Shown: positions 33,542 through 46,412, numbered from the stretch's first letter. The stretch is 64,000 nucleotides of DNA from Amorphophallus konjac (GCA_022559845.1 CM040118.1:265879519-265943518); one strand, 5' to 3'. The notes: a model not told the origin generated them from the letters alone. Program-made: numbers and translations.

Positions 33542-35351
33542 TGTAGATTGTTTAATAGATCTACCCCGCCCCCTTAAACTAACTATGCATGTATCCTATG
33601 ATCATGAACAAGCATGGAAGATAATGAACAAAGTGTGATGAATAGATGAGAAAGACATACCGTGATCGCCACCAAGGGTTAACAACGCCAAAGGATGAAG
33701 ATATGAGAGAAAGCAGTGCAACGGCGCCGTGTACCTTGGAAAGATGAAGACTTGATCGCACTTTAAGGAACGAGTGTGGGGAACGTCGTGGATTCAACCT
33801 CCTCTCCTTCCAACCGGCTAGAGGAAGAGGGTCTCACGTTGTATTCATGCTCTCCTGCAATACAAAGATCAAACACAAAGGAAAAACCCATTAGAAATTA
33901 TAAGTGTAGCATCAATCCCGCAGTGATAAAACAACGGTAGAAATTGAGGGAGAACCCACCGGGGAGAGGTTTTTAATCCCTGTAGAAGGGTGGAAATAAT
34001 AGGTGTGTGTGTTGTGATGAGAATAAGACAAAGATATGAGAAAATCATCTAGCACAACTGCGGGAAATGTGCATGCAATATGAAAAAAAATGTAGATAGA
34101 GTGCAGAAAATAGAGATTTATGATGATTTATGAATTTGAGAGGGGGAGAACTAAGAGTAGAGACAATGAAATCAAGCCCTTGGACGTGGAATTGAAAGCT
34201 AATACTTCCCCCTTCAGAATGAGGTCAAAGATCTGAGTTGGAGATGCAGCATGGCTTCGCCTCGAACCGAAGAAGAGCCCCCGTTTGCAACATGTGAATA
34301 GGGTGCTATTTATAGGAGCAAGAAACTTCTGGAGATAGATCCGAGATAAACACCCAATTTAGGGGATATAGATGCATAAACCTCAAGATAATAGTGGTGG
34401 GAAGAGTCCCAGATCAATGGAAACCGAGGTGGAGGCTTATCTCCCTTGAAAGTGGTGTCAACAAGGGTTCCAAAGAGTCCCACAGCAAAGAAATTGGAGT
34501 TCAGAAAGTTTAGGACTCTCTGTCTAGAAAACGGTCTATCGCACGGTCGTTTCTTGATGAAAACAGTCTAGTGAAGGACCGCAAGGGGATGACAAACGGT
34601 CTAGGGGGTGACCGCAAGGCTCCAAGTGTGAAACGGGACAATTTCGGACAAGTTTGGGAAAAATGGTCTAGTGAATGACCATTTTTTGTGTCCTGGCGGT
34701 CTAGCAAATGACCGCTAGGCTGCTTGAGGAAAAATTCTGGGCAAACTTTACGTGACTTTAGAAATCGGAGCATATCTAAAAAATAGTGCAGAACTAATGA
34801 AAGTGATAGAAGAAGAAATTGTAGATAACAAAACGATGAACAACTTTCATAAAGAGAGCAAGATGAAAAGATGATCAGAAGGGGGAGAAAATGGGGCGAG
34901 AACAGAGAGCGAAAATTCTGGAACGCAGGTGAACAGCACAGCCTGCCAAAAAAATGCGGATAACTTGAAATCGCTGGAGAACTGACCAATGGCGTAAAAG
35001 AAGAAATTGTAGATATTTAGAAGATGAACAACTTTGTTGAAGAGAACTTGTTGAATAGAGGAACGGAAAGGGATGAAAAAGAACCTTTTTCAAGACTGCG
35101 CAGTGAAAGGTGCCGGATGCTTGATGGAAAGTCTACCAAAATGGGCCGCAAGTTAACTCGGAAGGCCGAAAGTTGATAAAATAAGCTTCAGGGCTCTAAA
35201 AAATCATAATCTCTGAAGTCCAAAGGTTAGGGAACAATGAAATGGGCTCGAAATCTATCCAAGGAAGGTTCCAAAATAATGGGTAATTCGGGACATCAAA
35301 AATGATGAATAAGAGAATAGCTCAACTCGTGGGCTAAAAGTGGTGTCAACA
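33542..35351 (-). mobile_element. Solo LTR (1810 bp) inserted in RT-C gag
   Basis: Flanked by GTATA (33537-33541 and 35352-35356), ends TG...CA, no PBS, coding region or second LTR. The minus orientation is supported by a TATA box (TATAAATA, 34317-34324 on the minus strand) and the start TGTTGACACCACTTT. Around 34520-34730 it has four or five copies of GCGGTC...TAGACCGTTT-type motifs. The sequence GTGGTGTCAACA at the right end recurs near 34451. A solo LTR forms by recombination between the two LTRs of an element. Confidence 0.8.
34317..34324 (-). promoter_or_regulatory. Candidate TATA box of the solo LTR
   Basis: TATAAATA within CTCCTATAAATAGCACC on the minus strand; supports minus orientation. 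Confidence 0.5.
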
Positions 35352-37343
35352 GTATATTCCGTGTCATGCAATGCACAGATGAAGAAAAGGTTTTATTAGC
35401 AACCTTCCAACTAGAGCGGGATGCTCACTTTTGGTGGGAGTCAGTAGAAGCTACACTGCCTCATGACCACATCACGTTGGGCGAGTTCGTAAAATAGTTA
35501 AATAACAAATATTTCTCAGACCGGATACATGAGAAGAATGCCGTAGAATTTTTCACACTCAAGCAATGAGCTCTATCTGTGGTCGAATATGAGGCACAAT
35601 TCTCCCGTCTGTCAAGGTATGCACCGCATCTAGTGCATACGGAGAAGATGAAGGCTCGAAGATTCCTTAACGGACTTAGGGCGCAGTATATAACTCAGCT
35701 AGCACCGATAGACATTCAGTTCTACTCGAAGATGATAAGGCGCGCACAACTGCTCGAAGATGCCACGGAGCTCTCCGATAGGATCCATGGGGAGGACAAG
35801 AAGGAGTACGTCACAAACTCCTGCACTTTCAAACCTACTTTCAACAAGAAGAGGCCAAGCAATGGAGGAGATTCCTCCCAGGAAAAGAAGCTTAAGAAGA
35901 ATAACAAACCCTTCTCTATCACTACCACACCTTCCAAAGAGGTGTGTAAGCATTGCGACAAGGCCGGACATAAGGCCAAGGAATGCTAGAGGAGATTGGG
36001 AGCTTGTCTCTGATGTGGGAGCTGTGACCACCGGATCCCCGACTGTCCATTATCAAATGAACAAGCTAATGAAGAGAAGCGCCCAGTTAAGAAGCAAGCC
36101 CATCTCCAAGCACTCCAAGAGGCAAAGCAAGATGAAGGTGGACTTGTGGAAGGTATATTAAAGATTTGTTCTAAGTCTGCTCGGGTCTTGTTTGATACCG
36201 GCGCGACTCATTCTTTTGTTTCTAAGAGATTTGCTGATCCATTACCTATGGAACCAGAGTGGATAGATCTAGTTATTTCAACTCCTCTCAGAAACGAATC
36301 CGAGATCTCACACCATTATCTAAACTGTGAAGTTATGGTGTAAGGGAAAAATCTACCTGTCGACCTGATATGCTTAGATATAGACGGGCATGATGTCATA
36401 CTAGGAGCCGATTTGCAATCCATACATAAGGCCGTGATAGATTGCCAAAACGGCAAGGTAACCTTTAAGGAGTTCCCAGAACTTGTCTACACTAGTCCTC
36501 GGAGTCGAAGCAAGTCACCCCTTATTTCGGCCCTCCGAGCTAGTAAGCTCTTAAGAAAAGGATGTGTGACTTTCATAGCTTTTGTAACCGCCACGGAAGT
36601 TAAGGCATCTAAGATAGAAGACATCCAAGTGGTTCAAGAGTTTCCCGATGTGTTCCCAGAAGATTTGCCCGGATTACCCCCACAAAGAGAAGTGGCCTTC
36701 ACCATCGACCTTGTCTCTGGTGCTAGCCCAGTTTCTGAGGCACCTTATAGGATGTCCCCCACCGAGCTCAAGGAATTGAAGGAACAATTGATGGAGCTCA
36801 TGAAGAAAGGATTCATCAGGCTGAGTACACTTCCCCGTGGGGAGTGCTCGTACTATTTGTAAAGAAGAAGGATGGATCGACGAGACTCTACATCGATTAT
36901 CGGCAATTGAACCACCTTACCATCAACAACATGTACCCGCTACCGAGGATCGATGAATTATTTGATAAGATATCTGGCGCCAAGTATTTCTCGAAGATTG
37001 ATCTTAGGTCGGGATTCACCAATTAAGGATAAAGGATGAGGATATTCACAAAACGGCGTTCCGAAGTAGGTATGGACATTACGAATTTACTGTTATGCCT
37101 TTTGGACTAACGAATGCCCCTGCAGCCTTTATGCAGTTGATGAACTGTACATTTAGGCCTCATCTAGATCAATTCGTAGTGGTCTTTATTGATGATATAT
37201 TCAAAGACTGAGGAAGAACATGAAGAGCATTTGAGGATTTCATTACAAATCTTGAGGAAGAATCAACTCTATGCCATGCTTAGCAAATGCGACTTCTGGC
37301 TCGAGGAAGTATCTTTCTTAGGGCATGTGATCTCGAAGGATGC
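35352..37343 (+). pseudogene. RT-C gag, protease and first part of reverse transcriptase
   Basis: gag continues with [28 protein letters not shown], a zinc knuckle CKHCDKAGHKAKEC and a second one split by stops. Protease motif [13 protein letters not shown] near 36190. RT with [62 protein letters not shown] and FIDD, where an 8-9 bp deletion after the FIDD box (near 37195) shifts the frame. Stops near 35496, 35567, 35988 (Trp to TAG), 36012, 36342 and 37024. Ends within the GATGC duplication of RT-D. Confidence 0.9.
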
Positions 37344-38424
37344 TATCACGCCCCGAACCGATAGAAGCGGGAAGCGATGCTCGGAACGTGACAACGAAAC
37401 AATCATGATAAATAGAGCAGAAAATAAATAAACACAAATAATTAATATTCAACACATGGAGGCCATTAATTTAAGAAAAATATGATTTTTATTGATATTT
37501 GGAAATTTAAATACAATGTGGACTCAATAAAAGAAATAAAGAATGAAAAATAGCAAGACCACTATACTAACTAGACTCAAGAAAATAAAAAGACTATGGC
37601 CTCTAAGTTCCAGGTTCACTTGATCACGCTGGCCCGAGCCCAGTTGCAAACGTTCCATCTACCGCATTACCTGAAAAGGATGGAAATAAGGGGGGGTGAG
37701 CGAGAAGCTCAGTAGGAATTACTCTCTATCATCAGGCAGATTTAAGTATTTAATCATTTTTCAGGAATGTATAAATAATGCGAGGAATTAAATAAAAACA
37801 GACTAAGTAATCATCACAATCAGATGGTAAATGATAGATAAATGAAAAGGGATCTTGCAAGTCTAGATATCAAGCACCATTATTAAGAACTTTTCCATGA
37901 TTGGCCATTTCAAGTCAAGTCAAGTCAAGTCATGCAAGCAAGTACTTCACGCATTCAAGTATGAATAGCAAGTATCATGAGAGAGTGGAATGTCGTAGAC
38001 CCAACACGCTAGATAGTATCGGTGCCAAATGCCACACCTAGTCATTCACCTCCCCGGGGATCACGTACTTTTCGGGTGCTCCTCACAGGACCAGACTGGG
38101 CCCTTTAATGTGTTTGCCTTGGCATTGATTTGTTTGGATCATAGATCCCATGAAATCTAGACATCCACGAATAATGATGGCCAAGAGTTCCAAGATCAAG
38201 CTTATGTAATCAAGGTAAATTGCGTAAGAATATTGATTTTCTTGAGATTCCAATAACAAGCTCATTAATCGAGAGGAATTAGTCATTTAAAGAAATGACG
38301 CTTGAATGGATACATGTTAACAATAGACCTAACGATAGGTCAAAACTCAAGGTACAATAGCCTAGTTAGGCTAGAGTAGCTTACACATATCAAAACCATC
38401 AATTTTTTGAAAACTAGAAAGTGA

Positions 38425-39640
38425 AACGGTCAGCAAAGGACCGCTCAGATAATAACATGGTCTACTCAGGACCGCGTACAACATAAACGGTCCAAAGTGG
38501 GCCATGATCAAGGCTAGACGGTCCTAGCTGGGCCGCCGGAAGATATACGTGGTCTAACAACAACTGCGTACAATACAGAAACTAGACGGTCCCATCTGGC
38601 CCGCTTAGAAAGTTAAACTGTCCAATAACAACTGCTTACCCTACAGAGTCCAGAGGACTAAAGTCGACGCACAACCGGTTAAACACGGTCATAGGAGGGC
38701 CGTTCAAGAAATCGGGCGGTCATGAATGAACCGCGTAATGACAGAACGGTCTAAGGAGGGCCGTTCAGAAAGTCCGACGGTCATGTTTGAGCCGCTTAAT
38801 GACAGAACGGTCTTCGGAGAGTCGCGATCAAACAAGACAGTCCCGATTCCAAGATTAAGCAAAAATACACAATTCGATCGAGTCAAAAAGGTTCAGGCTT
38901 GTGGGTACAACCCGCCCGGCGTCCTAGTGGGAATCCCAGGCTCGCGGGGGCTTACAGAGGTCTCATAATAGAGGTCCTAGTCCGACGGAAGAAATATCCA
39001 GTGGAGAGTCCCAACTATTACAAGAATTGAGGGCTAAATGAAATCGCGAAAAATGAATGTATAGCGGTCAGTCAGCATTACCGGAGTGAAGTGACTATCA
39101 AACAATCCTAGTAGATCATTTTATAATTTCATAAGAATAGAACATGGGAATTAAATTACAATTTAATGTTATAATTGACATTAAGAGGGAGAAAAGATAT
39201 GAACATGAAAGGAATGGTAAGATTTTAGCAGTCATAATCAGTAAATGAAATAGACCTTATATTGTTCCATGTAATCCATTTGTTAGATGTGTTCTTACCC
39301 TATACATGCTGTCAAATCAACGTGAACATAGATAATTAAACATGATCTGTTCAATATAGACGGTCAGGGAGTGGGCCGCTATTATTTCTTAGCGGTCATT
39401 CACAGGGCCGTTCTAAAGCTGCGTCCTCTAAAAGACCAAAGAATATAAACGGTCGTGTACAGGGCCGCTAGGATCATACACGGTCAGATACAGGGCCGCT
39501 AATCCAGACCCCGCGGTCTATCGAGGGGCCGTGCATGGCCAGGGGTGTCAACGCCAAAACAAGGTAAACGGCCAAGCCACGACCGCCGACTTCAGAGTAG
39601 CGGTCAATCGTGGGGCCGTTCAGTTCTGAGCGGTTCCTGT
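38425..39640 (-). repeat. Array of about 20 paired AACGG/GACCG motifs in the RT-D LTR
   Basis: On the plus strand each copy reads roughly (A/G)CGGTC, 7-10 bases, GGGCCG(T/C), for example GAACGGTCTAAGGAGGGCCG. Copies are spaced about 35-45 bp in two blocks. Arms vary in sequence while the AACGG and CCG cores stay. The right RT-D LTR has the first block at 42528-42925. Confidence 0.85.
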
Positions 39641-40138
39641 AAGAACGTTTCTACTAACCCGAGCCCCAAATCACGAAGAACATGACACCGGTATACTAAA
39701 GCATGAAATAAAACATGGATATGGCATAAAAATTGGGCGATTCACTATTAAAAGATAGATAGCTTAAAAACGCACAACATAGCATGGCCAATTAAAAGAT
39801 TGGACTTCGATTAGTCTATATAAATCAATGGAAATGATGAAAGTAGGAAACCCTAATCACATGTACTTCATAAAATCATGAATACGCATGATATAGATGG
39901 CTAAAATTAGGCAAAATAGATTCAAATGAAAGGTGAGAACGAGATCTACATGTTCACATTGTTTGATTAGGTTAAGCCCGAGAGAAACTTACCGATTTGG
40001 AAGAAGAAAGGGAAGGCGCGCTAAAACCCTAATCGCGAACACATCACCGTCCTCGCCCTAATTCGCCCTCGATCGACCATGATTACTTGCGCCACCTATT
40101 AGAAAACTAAAAGGAGGTCTAGGGCTGCGAAAGCCCTA

Positions 40139-40146
40139 TATTTATA
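40139..40146 (-). promoter_or_regulatory. Candidate TATA box of the RT-D LTR
   Basis: Minus strand TATAAATA in GCTCTATAAATATAGGGC; supports minus orientation. Confidence 0.55.
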
Positions 40147-40796
40147 GAGCCTATAGGTCATTCTAGGGATCGAATTGGACTCAAGAGTCCAAGGAGGGAA
40201 AAGCGCCTAAAATTTTGATCCTTTGACCAAATTCGTGTGGCTGCCGCCGCTGGAAGGCTTTAGAGTCTAGGGTTTTAGGGGCAAAACGATCTCTTAGGGT
40301 AGACCTATCAAATGGGCCTGGTTTAGGCTCGATTGGTTGAGAAATGGGCTCGAATTAGATCGTTTAAGGTTAACCCATTAAGAACAACGAATTTGGCCAT
40401 AAACTCCGTAATTCAGCCTAATTAAGATTTTATCAGGGGTTGGCCCAGTTGACAATATTGTTAAACACTCCGTTCTCTATAAGAATATAATTTTTCTAGA
40501 TTTTTAGAAATTAGTCAAAACTTTGGCCTACGGGTGAAATTCAATTAATTTAATTTATTCCTACTAAATTCAATTCATTGTAGAAAAATTCGATTGCATC
40601 TTGGAATATGAAAAATATTTTTATGGTGCTCGTAGAAAAATAATTATTGATATAATTTGGCCACTTTCAAAAATAAATAATATTCTTTAATTAAGAAAAT
40701 CATTGAAGTTGTTAAATAACAAGGAAAATAGCTTTAATTCCAATACATATTTCAAAATTTTACTTTTATATTTTATTATTTAACCGGGGTGTTACA

Positions 40797-40810
40797 TCCT
40801 CCCCAACTTT
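40797..40810 (-). promoter_or_regulatory. RT-D polypurine tract
   Basis: Minus strand AAAGTTGGGGAGGA directly before the LTR start TGTAACACCCC. Confidence 0.8.
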
Positions 40811-41427
40811 AAAGAATTTGGTCCTCAAATTCGTCAATCGCCATTATCTATTCGCAAAATAACATGATAATCATACAACTAATGGAATGTAAAAGAATTT
40901 TAACTGTACTTAAAGATAAGGGAGAACGATACCATATATAAAATTCTTCATTTGATAGAAATCAGTTGCAATTTACTTGTGGAAGTAGCTTAGGGCAATT
41001 AGCCATTACATAATTTTAATTTTCGCAACGAAGACACGCTCCGCTCCTTTGCCAGCACTCCTTGATTAGATGACCAAGTTTGTGAGAGTGAAAACATTTC
41101 ATTTGCGAAAGATTATTCCTTTTCTTCGTATTAATTCGAATTCCATTATGACGAACTCGCCACCTTTTAACGGAACTAAATTTTAGCTTACGCGTAGACC
41201 CTATCGCTTTCATGTCAAAAGGAGCTTAAATACCTACAAAAATAATTAAAAGGTTAAAAATTTTATTACCCGTACACGTCGTGCTACATGATCTTACACA
41301 TATTTTATTACTTAACCCGAAGCACTACCCAATCTCACCAGGTGACACAAGGAATGACACCGATTACATGACCTATTACTTAGGGTAACCTATACTTAAG
41401 GACAAGAACCTAGGACTCAAACAACTT

Positions 41428-41440
41428 GGCTCTGATACCA
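41428..41440 (-). promoter_or_regulatory. RT-D primer-binding site
   Basis: Minus strand TGGTATCAGAGCC, four bases past the LTR end. Confidence 0.9.
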
Positions 41441-42995
41441 CTTCTGTCACGCCCCGAACCCATAGCAGCGGGAAGCGATGCTCGGAACGTGACAGCGAAA
41501 CAGTCATGATAAATATAGCAGAAAATAAATAAACATAAATAATTAATATTCAACACATGAAGGCCATTAATTTAAGAAAAATATGATTTTTATTGATATT
41601 TAGAAATTTAAATACAATGTGGACTCAATAAAAGAAATAAAGAAGGAAAAATAGCAAGACCACTATACTAACTAGACTCAAGAAAATAAAAAAACTCTGG
41701 CCTCCAAGTTCCATGTTCACTTGATCACGTTGGCCCGAGCCTAGTTACAAACGTTCCATCTACCGCATTACCTGAAAAGGATGGAAATAAGGGGGGGTGA
41801 GCGAGAAGCTCAGTAGGAATTACTCTCTATCATCAGGCAGATTTAAGTATTTAATCATTTTCAGGAATGTATAAATAATGCGAGGAATTAAATAAAAACA
41901 GACTAAGTAATCAGCACGATCAGACGGTAAACGATAGATAAATGAAAAGGGATCTTGCAAGTCTAGATATCAAGCACCATTATTAAGAACTTTTCCATGA
42001 TTGGCCATTTCAAGTCAAGTCAAGTCAAGTCATGCAAGCAAGTACTTCACGCATTCAAGCATGAATAGCAAGTATCACGAGAGAGTGGAATGTCGTAGAC
42101 CCAACACGCTAGATAGTACCGGTGCCAAATGCCACACCTAGTCATTCACCTCCCCGGGGATCAAGTACTTTTCGGGTGCTCCTCCTAGGACCAGACTGGG
42201 CCCTTTAATGTGTTTGCCTTGGCATTGATTTCTTTGGATCATAGATCCCACGAAATATAGACATCCACGAATAATGATGGCCAAGAGTTCCAAGATCAAG
42301 CTCATGTAATCAAGGTAAATTGCGTAAGAATATTGATTTTCTTGAGATTCCAATTACAAGCTCATTAATCGAGAGGAATAGTCATTTAAAGAAATGACCC
42401 TTGAATGGATACATGTTGACAATAGACTTAACGATAGGTCAAAACTCGAGGTACAATAGCCCAGTTAGGCTAGAGTAGCTTACACATATCAAAACCATCA
42501 ATTTTTGGAAAACTAGAAAGTGAAACGGTCAGTAAAGGACCGCTCAGATAATAACACGGTCTACTCAGGACCCCGTACAACATAAAGGGTCCAAAGTGGG
42601 CCATGATCAAGACTAGACGGTCCTAGCTAGGCCGCAAGAAGATATACATGGTCTAACAACAACTGTGTACAATACAGAAACTAGACGGTCCCATCTGGGC
42701 CGCTTAGAAAGATAAACGGTCCAATAACAACAGCTTACACTACAGAGTCAAGAGGACTAAAGTCGACGCGCAGCCGGTTAAACACAGTCACAGGAGGACC
42801 GTTCAAGAAATCGAGCGGTCATGAATGAACCGCGTAATGATAGAACGGTCTAAGGAGGGCCGTTCAGAAAGTCCGACGGTCATGTTTGAGCCGCTTAATG
42901 ACAGAACGGTCTCCGGAGAGCCGTGATCAAACAGCACAGTCCCGATTCTGAGATTAAGAAAAAATACACGATTCGATCGAGTCAAAAAGGTTCAG

Positions 42996-45691
42996 TGTCA
43001 CGCCCCGATGCGGAATCTCGGGACGTACGGTTAGGGGCAAGCGAGCAATAATTCCGAACCATTGCAAACCATTGCACAAAAGGTTGGAAAGGATAATAAT
43101 CAGAGTTTTATTGATAATAAAGTTGAGTACACTGGGTAGAACAACTACATCCAAATAATAAGCAAAATACTAGAACAATCTCTCACTAATACTAAGGGTA
43201 CAAACTGACTCAATAAACTAAAACTATCTCTCGATATCACTCCAGTCCATTCCCGACAAGTTCATCACCTGGAAAGAGGGGAAAAGTAGGAGTGAGCTAA
43301 ACGCGCTCAGTAGATAACCACAAACAGGTTTACGTAATTAACCATTGATTTCCAATTTATATGAAATGCAGTAAATAAAGAATGACGATACGATAAAAGA
43401 AACAATGTAAAAGATATCTTGCAAGGTCAAGAAATATAACAATTTACCAAGTAATGAACAAGTAAAGTAACAGTAGATAATTTGGCCAGCAAGTATGTTA
43501 CACATGTAACCAAGTAAATACGCACGAGTCAAGTAACAAGAGTTTGTCATAGACGTAACATGTCAAGTCAAGTATTCGGGTACAATGCCTCACCCTGTCA
43601 TAAACATCCCAATGGGCTCAATATCTTTTCGGGCGCTCTCCCCAGGACCAGACCGGGCCCTTATGATGCGTTGGCATTTCATTTCAATTGGATCACCGAT
43701 CCCCCGTCTAGACATAGTCAATTATGGCCAATATAATCAGATGAATTTCTGTCGGGTACAAGATGTAAAGGACGACACTCGCCTCCTTTGATTCAAGAGT
43801 ATAACCACGATGAAAAACCCAAAACAAGGTAGTCGTACGGCAAACACCGGGCCGTACTCACATGAGTAACGAGTCACGGGGCCAAGAATGAACGGTTGAC
43901 AGTAAGCCGTTCGAGAGAGAGAAGTAAGTTCCGAAGAACGAATATACGAACCATTCGGGTCGTATTTTAAGAAATACGGTTCAAGAGAATCCGTATTAAG
44001 CATAACGATAATATCTAATTATAAGATAATTTATGCAAAATAGTCACCGGGTTGCCAATAACAATTAAACCAACCAATTTCAGTTTAATGTCCATTGATC
44101 AATTCCGGGCTCAAATATGACCGAAGATTATCCAAGGGTAATCAGTCAATTAATCAAGTTAAAACAATAGTCATGATGTAATCGTAATTTACCACGGTAA
44201 AAATGTTCTACGGTAAAAATGTAAAGTTTACCGGATGGAGTGTCCGGCTAATTGGTCAAAGACTTGCCATAAGTCGGCCAGTAATTTTCTGGTTTATAGT
44301 AATTTACAGAAATTACCTACGGTAAAGTTTAGCTATTTACCATACTTAATCAATTTATCCAAAGTTACAAGTGAATTTCAATAATTTTCACTTTAAACAA
44401 TTTATCAAAATAGATATTGCAAATAACAGAAATTTACTCATGTCATTATCTGTTATTTATGTGGATTGTCAATTTTTACTAATTAACATTGTTAAATGGG
44501 TCAAATAGCAAAAAAAATAGTTTTCTGGAAGTTAAACGGATGACAGTGGGCCGTTAAACCTACTGGCTGTAAAACGGTTATCATTGGGCCGTTTTATACA
44601 AGACGGGCGATTCTAATTGGGCCGTTTGTATAAGTCGGGCGGGCAGTTCTGAACCGTCTAAAAGATAAAGCGGTCCGATTGGAACCGTTAATCCCTGTAA
44701 CACGGGAACAGCGAAACAGAAGCATAAATCCGGCGTTTAAGGCTTCAATTCATGCATTTGAGTACGTAAATAAATGGAAAAGCATGGTTTCTACAAGCTA
44801 ACATGATGCCCTTTCATTCCATTTATCAAATTCAAGGTTTGTGCCATGGTTACCTACCTTAACCGATGAAATAAGGAAAGATGAATGGGGAAGAAGATGA
44901 ACAGTAGACTTGCAGAGCTTCTTCACAGCAGCAAGAACCCTTTTGTGTTTAAGAGATGTTTAAGGGGGCTTCCTCTACTTAAAGGTTTGGAAGAGGAGTG
45001 TTTAATCTTCACACACGGTTTGGTCAGAGCCGTAAAATCCTTTGCATTGTTGACAACGTGTTTCTGCCAACAAAAACACGATTTCACGTGTTTCTCAAGG
45101 TAAGGTTAGCCTAATCTAAGCCTAATCCAAAAGATTAAGGAATGGTTAACTAAAACCTCAATTTAATATTACTAAATGATTTTTAATGAATTGGACCCAA
45201 AAGACAAAATTACTAATCAAGACATGCTCTTTCATAATATGATTTTTATGGAATTTTATCACGAGGTTTATTGTTAATCTCCCAATCTTAAGATTAAAAT
45301 AATAATTTAACCCAATGTTCAACGGTTTAGCCGATAGAGAGAGTTTCTGATTTTTACCGATGAAACTTCAGAAGACAAAGTTGCTAAGAAAAATACCCTC
45401 TATCAGATGTGATTTTTACAGATTTTTCTAAGGTAGTTGTATTTTCGTATGAATAGTGTTTTCCGCGTTTTTAAGTCAGGCTTAAATCACTGATTAAGCC
45501 ATGTAAATGATTTTATTGGGGTCAAGTACAGAAGACCAAAGTGTTTACCATGGTCTTTACTAATTAACTACCATTTTTTGGAATTTTTATATGATAGTCA
45601 AAATTTTTACTATTTACTATTTACCACAGTCACTATTCAACATTTACTATTTACGAAATTTAATATTTGTACAGAAACTCGGGGTCTTACA
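42996..45691 (-). repeat. RT-E 3' LTR (2696 bp)
   Basis: TGTCACGCCCCGATG to GGGGTCTTACA on the plus strand. Around 44515-44695 it has five copies of an AACGG...GGCCGTT-type motif. Small frames such as 43737-44003 recur in the other LTR and are not taken as genes. Confidence 0.95.
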
Positions 45692-45706
45692 CCCTCCCCC
45701 ACTTAA
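45692..45706 (-). promoter_or_regulatory. RT-E polypurine tract
   Basis: Minus strand TTAAGTGGGGGAGGG just before the LTR start TGTAAGACCCC. Confidence 0.85.
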
Positions 45707-45752
45707 AGAATTTGGTCCTCCAAATTCACTGGACCAAAATATAATAGCTCAC

Positions 45753-46215
45753 CTAGAATAGATCGGGATAACGCTTCCGTATGGCGTCCTCGGATTCCCA
45801 TGTAGCTTCCTCTATTCCACGCCGACTCCATTGGATTTTAACCATCGGTATGGAATGATTTCGAAGTTGTTGCTCTTTCCGATCCAGAACCTTCACTGGT
45901 CTTTCTTCATAAGATAGATCCTTCTTAAATTCAAAGTCCACATGTTGAATGATGTGACTAGGGTCGTACACGTATTTCCGAAGCATAGATACATGGAATA
46001 CGTTATGTACACCAGATAATTGAGGAGGTAAGGCCAATCTATAGGCGACTTCACCCACTCGATCAAGGATCTCAAATGGACCAATATACCTTGGGCTTAA
46101 CTTGCCATGAATACCGAATCGACGAATACCTCTTGAAGGAGAGACTTTTAAGAACACATGCTCGCCAATTTGAAATTCCAAATCTCTTCTTCTATTATCA
46201 GCATAGCTCTTTTTC
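45753..46215 (-). CDS. RT-E integrase C-terminus and chromodomain-like end
   Basis: Minus strand from KKSYADNRRRDLEFQIGEHV through GIRRFGIHGKLSPRYIGPFE, HVSMLRKYVYDPSH and RPVKVLDRKEQQLRN to VKIQWSRRGIEEATWESED and the stop at 45753. The last 50 residues have the layout of a chromovirus chromodomain (hydrophobic V-K-I-x-W, then ATWE), which directs integration toward marked chromatin in this group. Separated from the rest of the integrase by the 5S-bearing insertion. Confidence 0.85.
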
Positions 46216-46412
46216 TGTCACGTCCCGTACTCTATACTATCGAGGTATTGTCCGCTTTGGCCTACCGGCCTCATGATTTTATCCCTTTTTAACAGTGATC
46301 GGCTCCAGAATGAGGGACTTCCCGGGTAGGTCACCCATCCCAATACTACTCCCCATTAAGCACGCTTAACTTCGGAGTTCTTTACAAGAACTGAGCCGAT
46401 ACTTCAAAAGAC
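46216..46412 (-). mobile_element. Cassandra-like solo LTR carrying a 5S rRNA-derived sequence
   Basis: About 197 bp inserted between the codons for AQSR and KKSYADN of RT-E integrase. It ends GGGACGTGACA on the minus strand and has AAAGCGGACAATAC, both seen in Cassandra-type LTRs. No second LTR or PBS, so it is a solo LTR or fragment; the boundary at 46412 is approximate and I find no target duplication. Cassandra elements are small non-autonomous (TRIM) retrotransposons with 5S promoters in their LTRs. Confidence 0.75.
46313..46381 (-). ncRNA. 5S rRNA-like segment with internal promoter boxes (not a 5S gene)
   Basis: Minus strand GAACTCCGAAGTTAAGCGTG followed by CTTAATGGGGAGTAGTATTG and GGATGGGTGACC, then GGGAAGTCC. 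This matches the 3' two thirds of plant 5S rRNA, with the A box (AAGTTAAGCGTGC), the intermediate element (GAGTAGTA) and the C box (GGATGGGTGACC) in place. The GGGCGA after CTTG is altered to AATGGG. The 5' third of 5S rRNA is not present. Confidence 0.85.

Larger units (their letters stand above)
37344..40796 (-). repeat. RT-D 3' LTR (3453 bp)
   Basis: Starts TATCACGCCCCGAACC (expected TG mutated to TA) and ends GGGGTGTTACA on the plus strand. Contains (CAAGT)n at 37911-37933, two dense arrays of CGGTC...GGCCG motifs (38425-38830 and 39355-39640) and a minus-strand TATA box. Confidence 0.88.
40797..41444 (-). pseudogene. RT-D internal region with a gag zinc-knuckle remnant
   Basis: Minus-strand frame around 41016-41213 holds KCFHSHKLGHLIKECWQRSGACLRC, parallel to [27 protein letters not shown], but the second Cys of the first knuckle is His. 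Everything from protease to integrase is absent. The rest of this 648 bp shows no coding sequence. Confidence 0.7.

Noticed and set aside
33542..35351. A complete small retrotransposon (TRIM) rather than a solo LTR
   Set aside because: No second terminal repeat, PBS or PPT was found inside; the GTGGTGTCAACA copy near 34451 is too short to be an LTR.
43737..44003. Small frames repeated exactly in both RT-E LTRs (also 51335-51601, 44885-45103, 52483-52701)
   Set aside because: They occur twice because the LTR does; no start context or domain supports a protein.
46313..46381. A genuine 5S rRNA gene
   Set aside because: The 5' third is missing, the part after the A box is altered, and LTR-like sequence flanks it.
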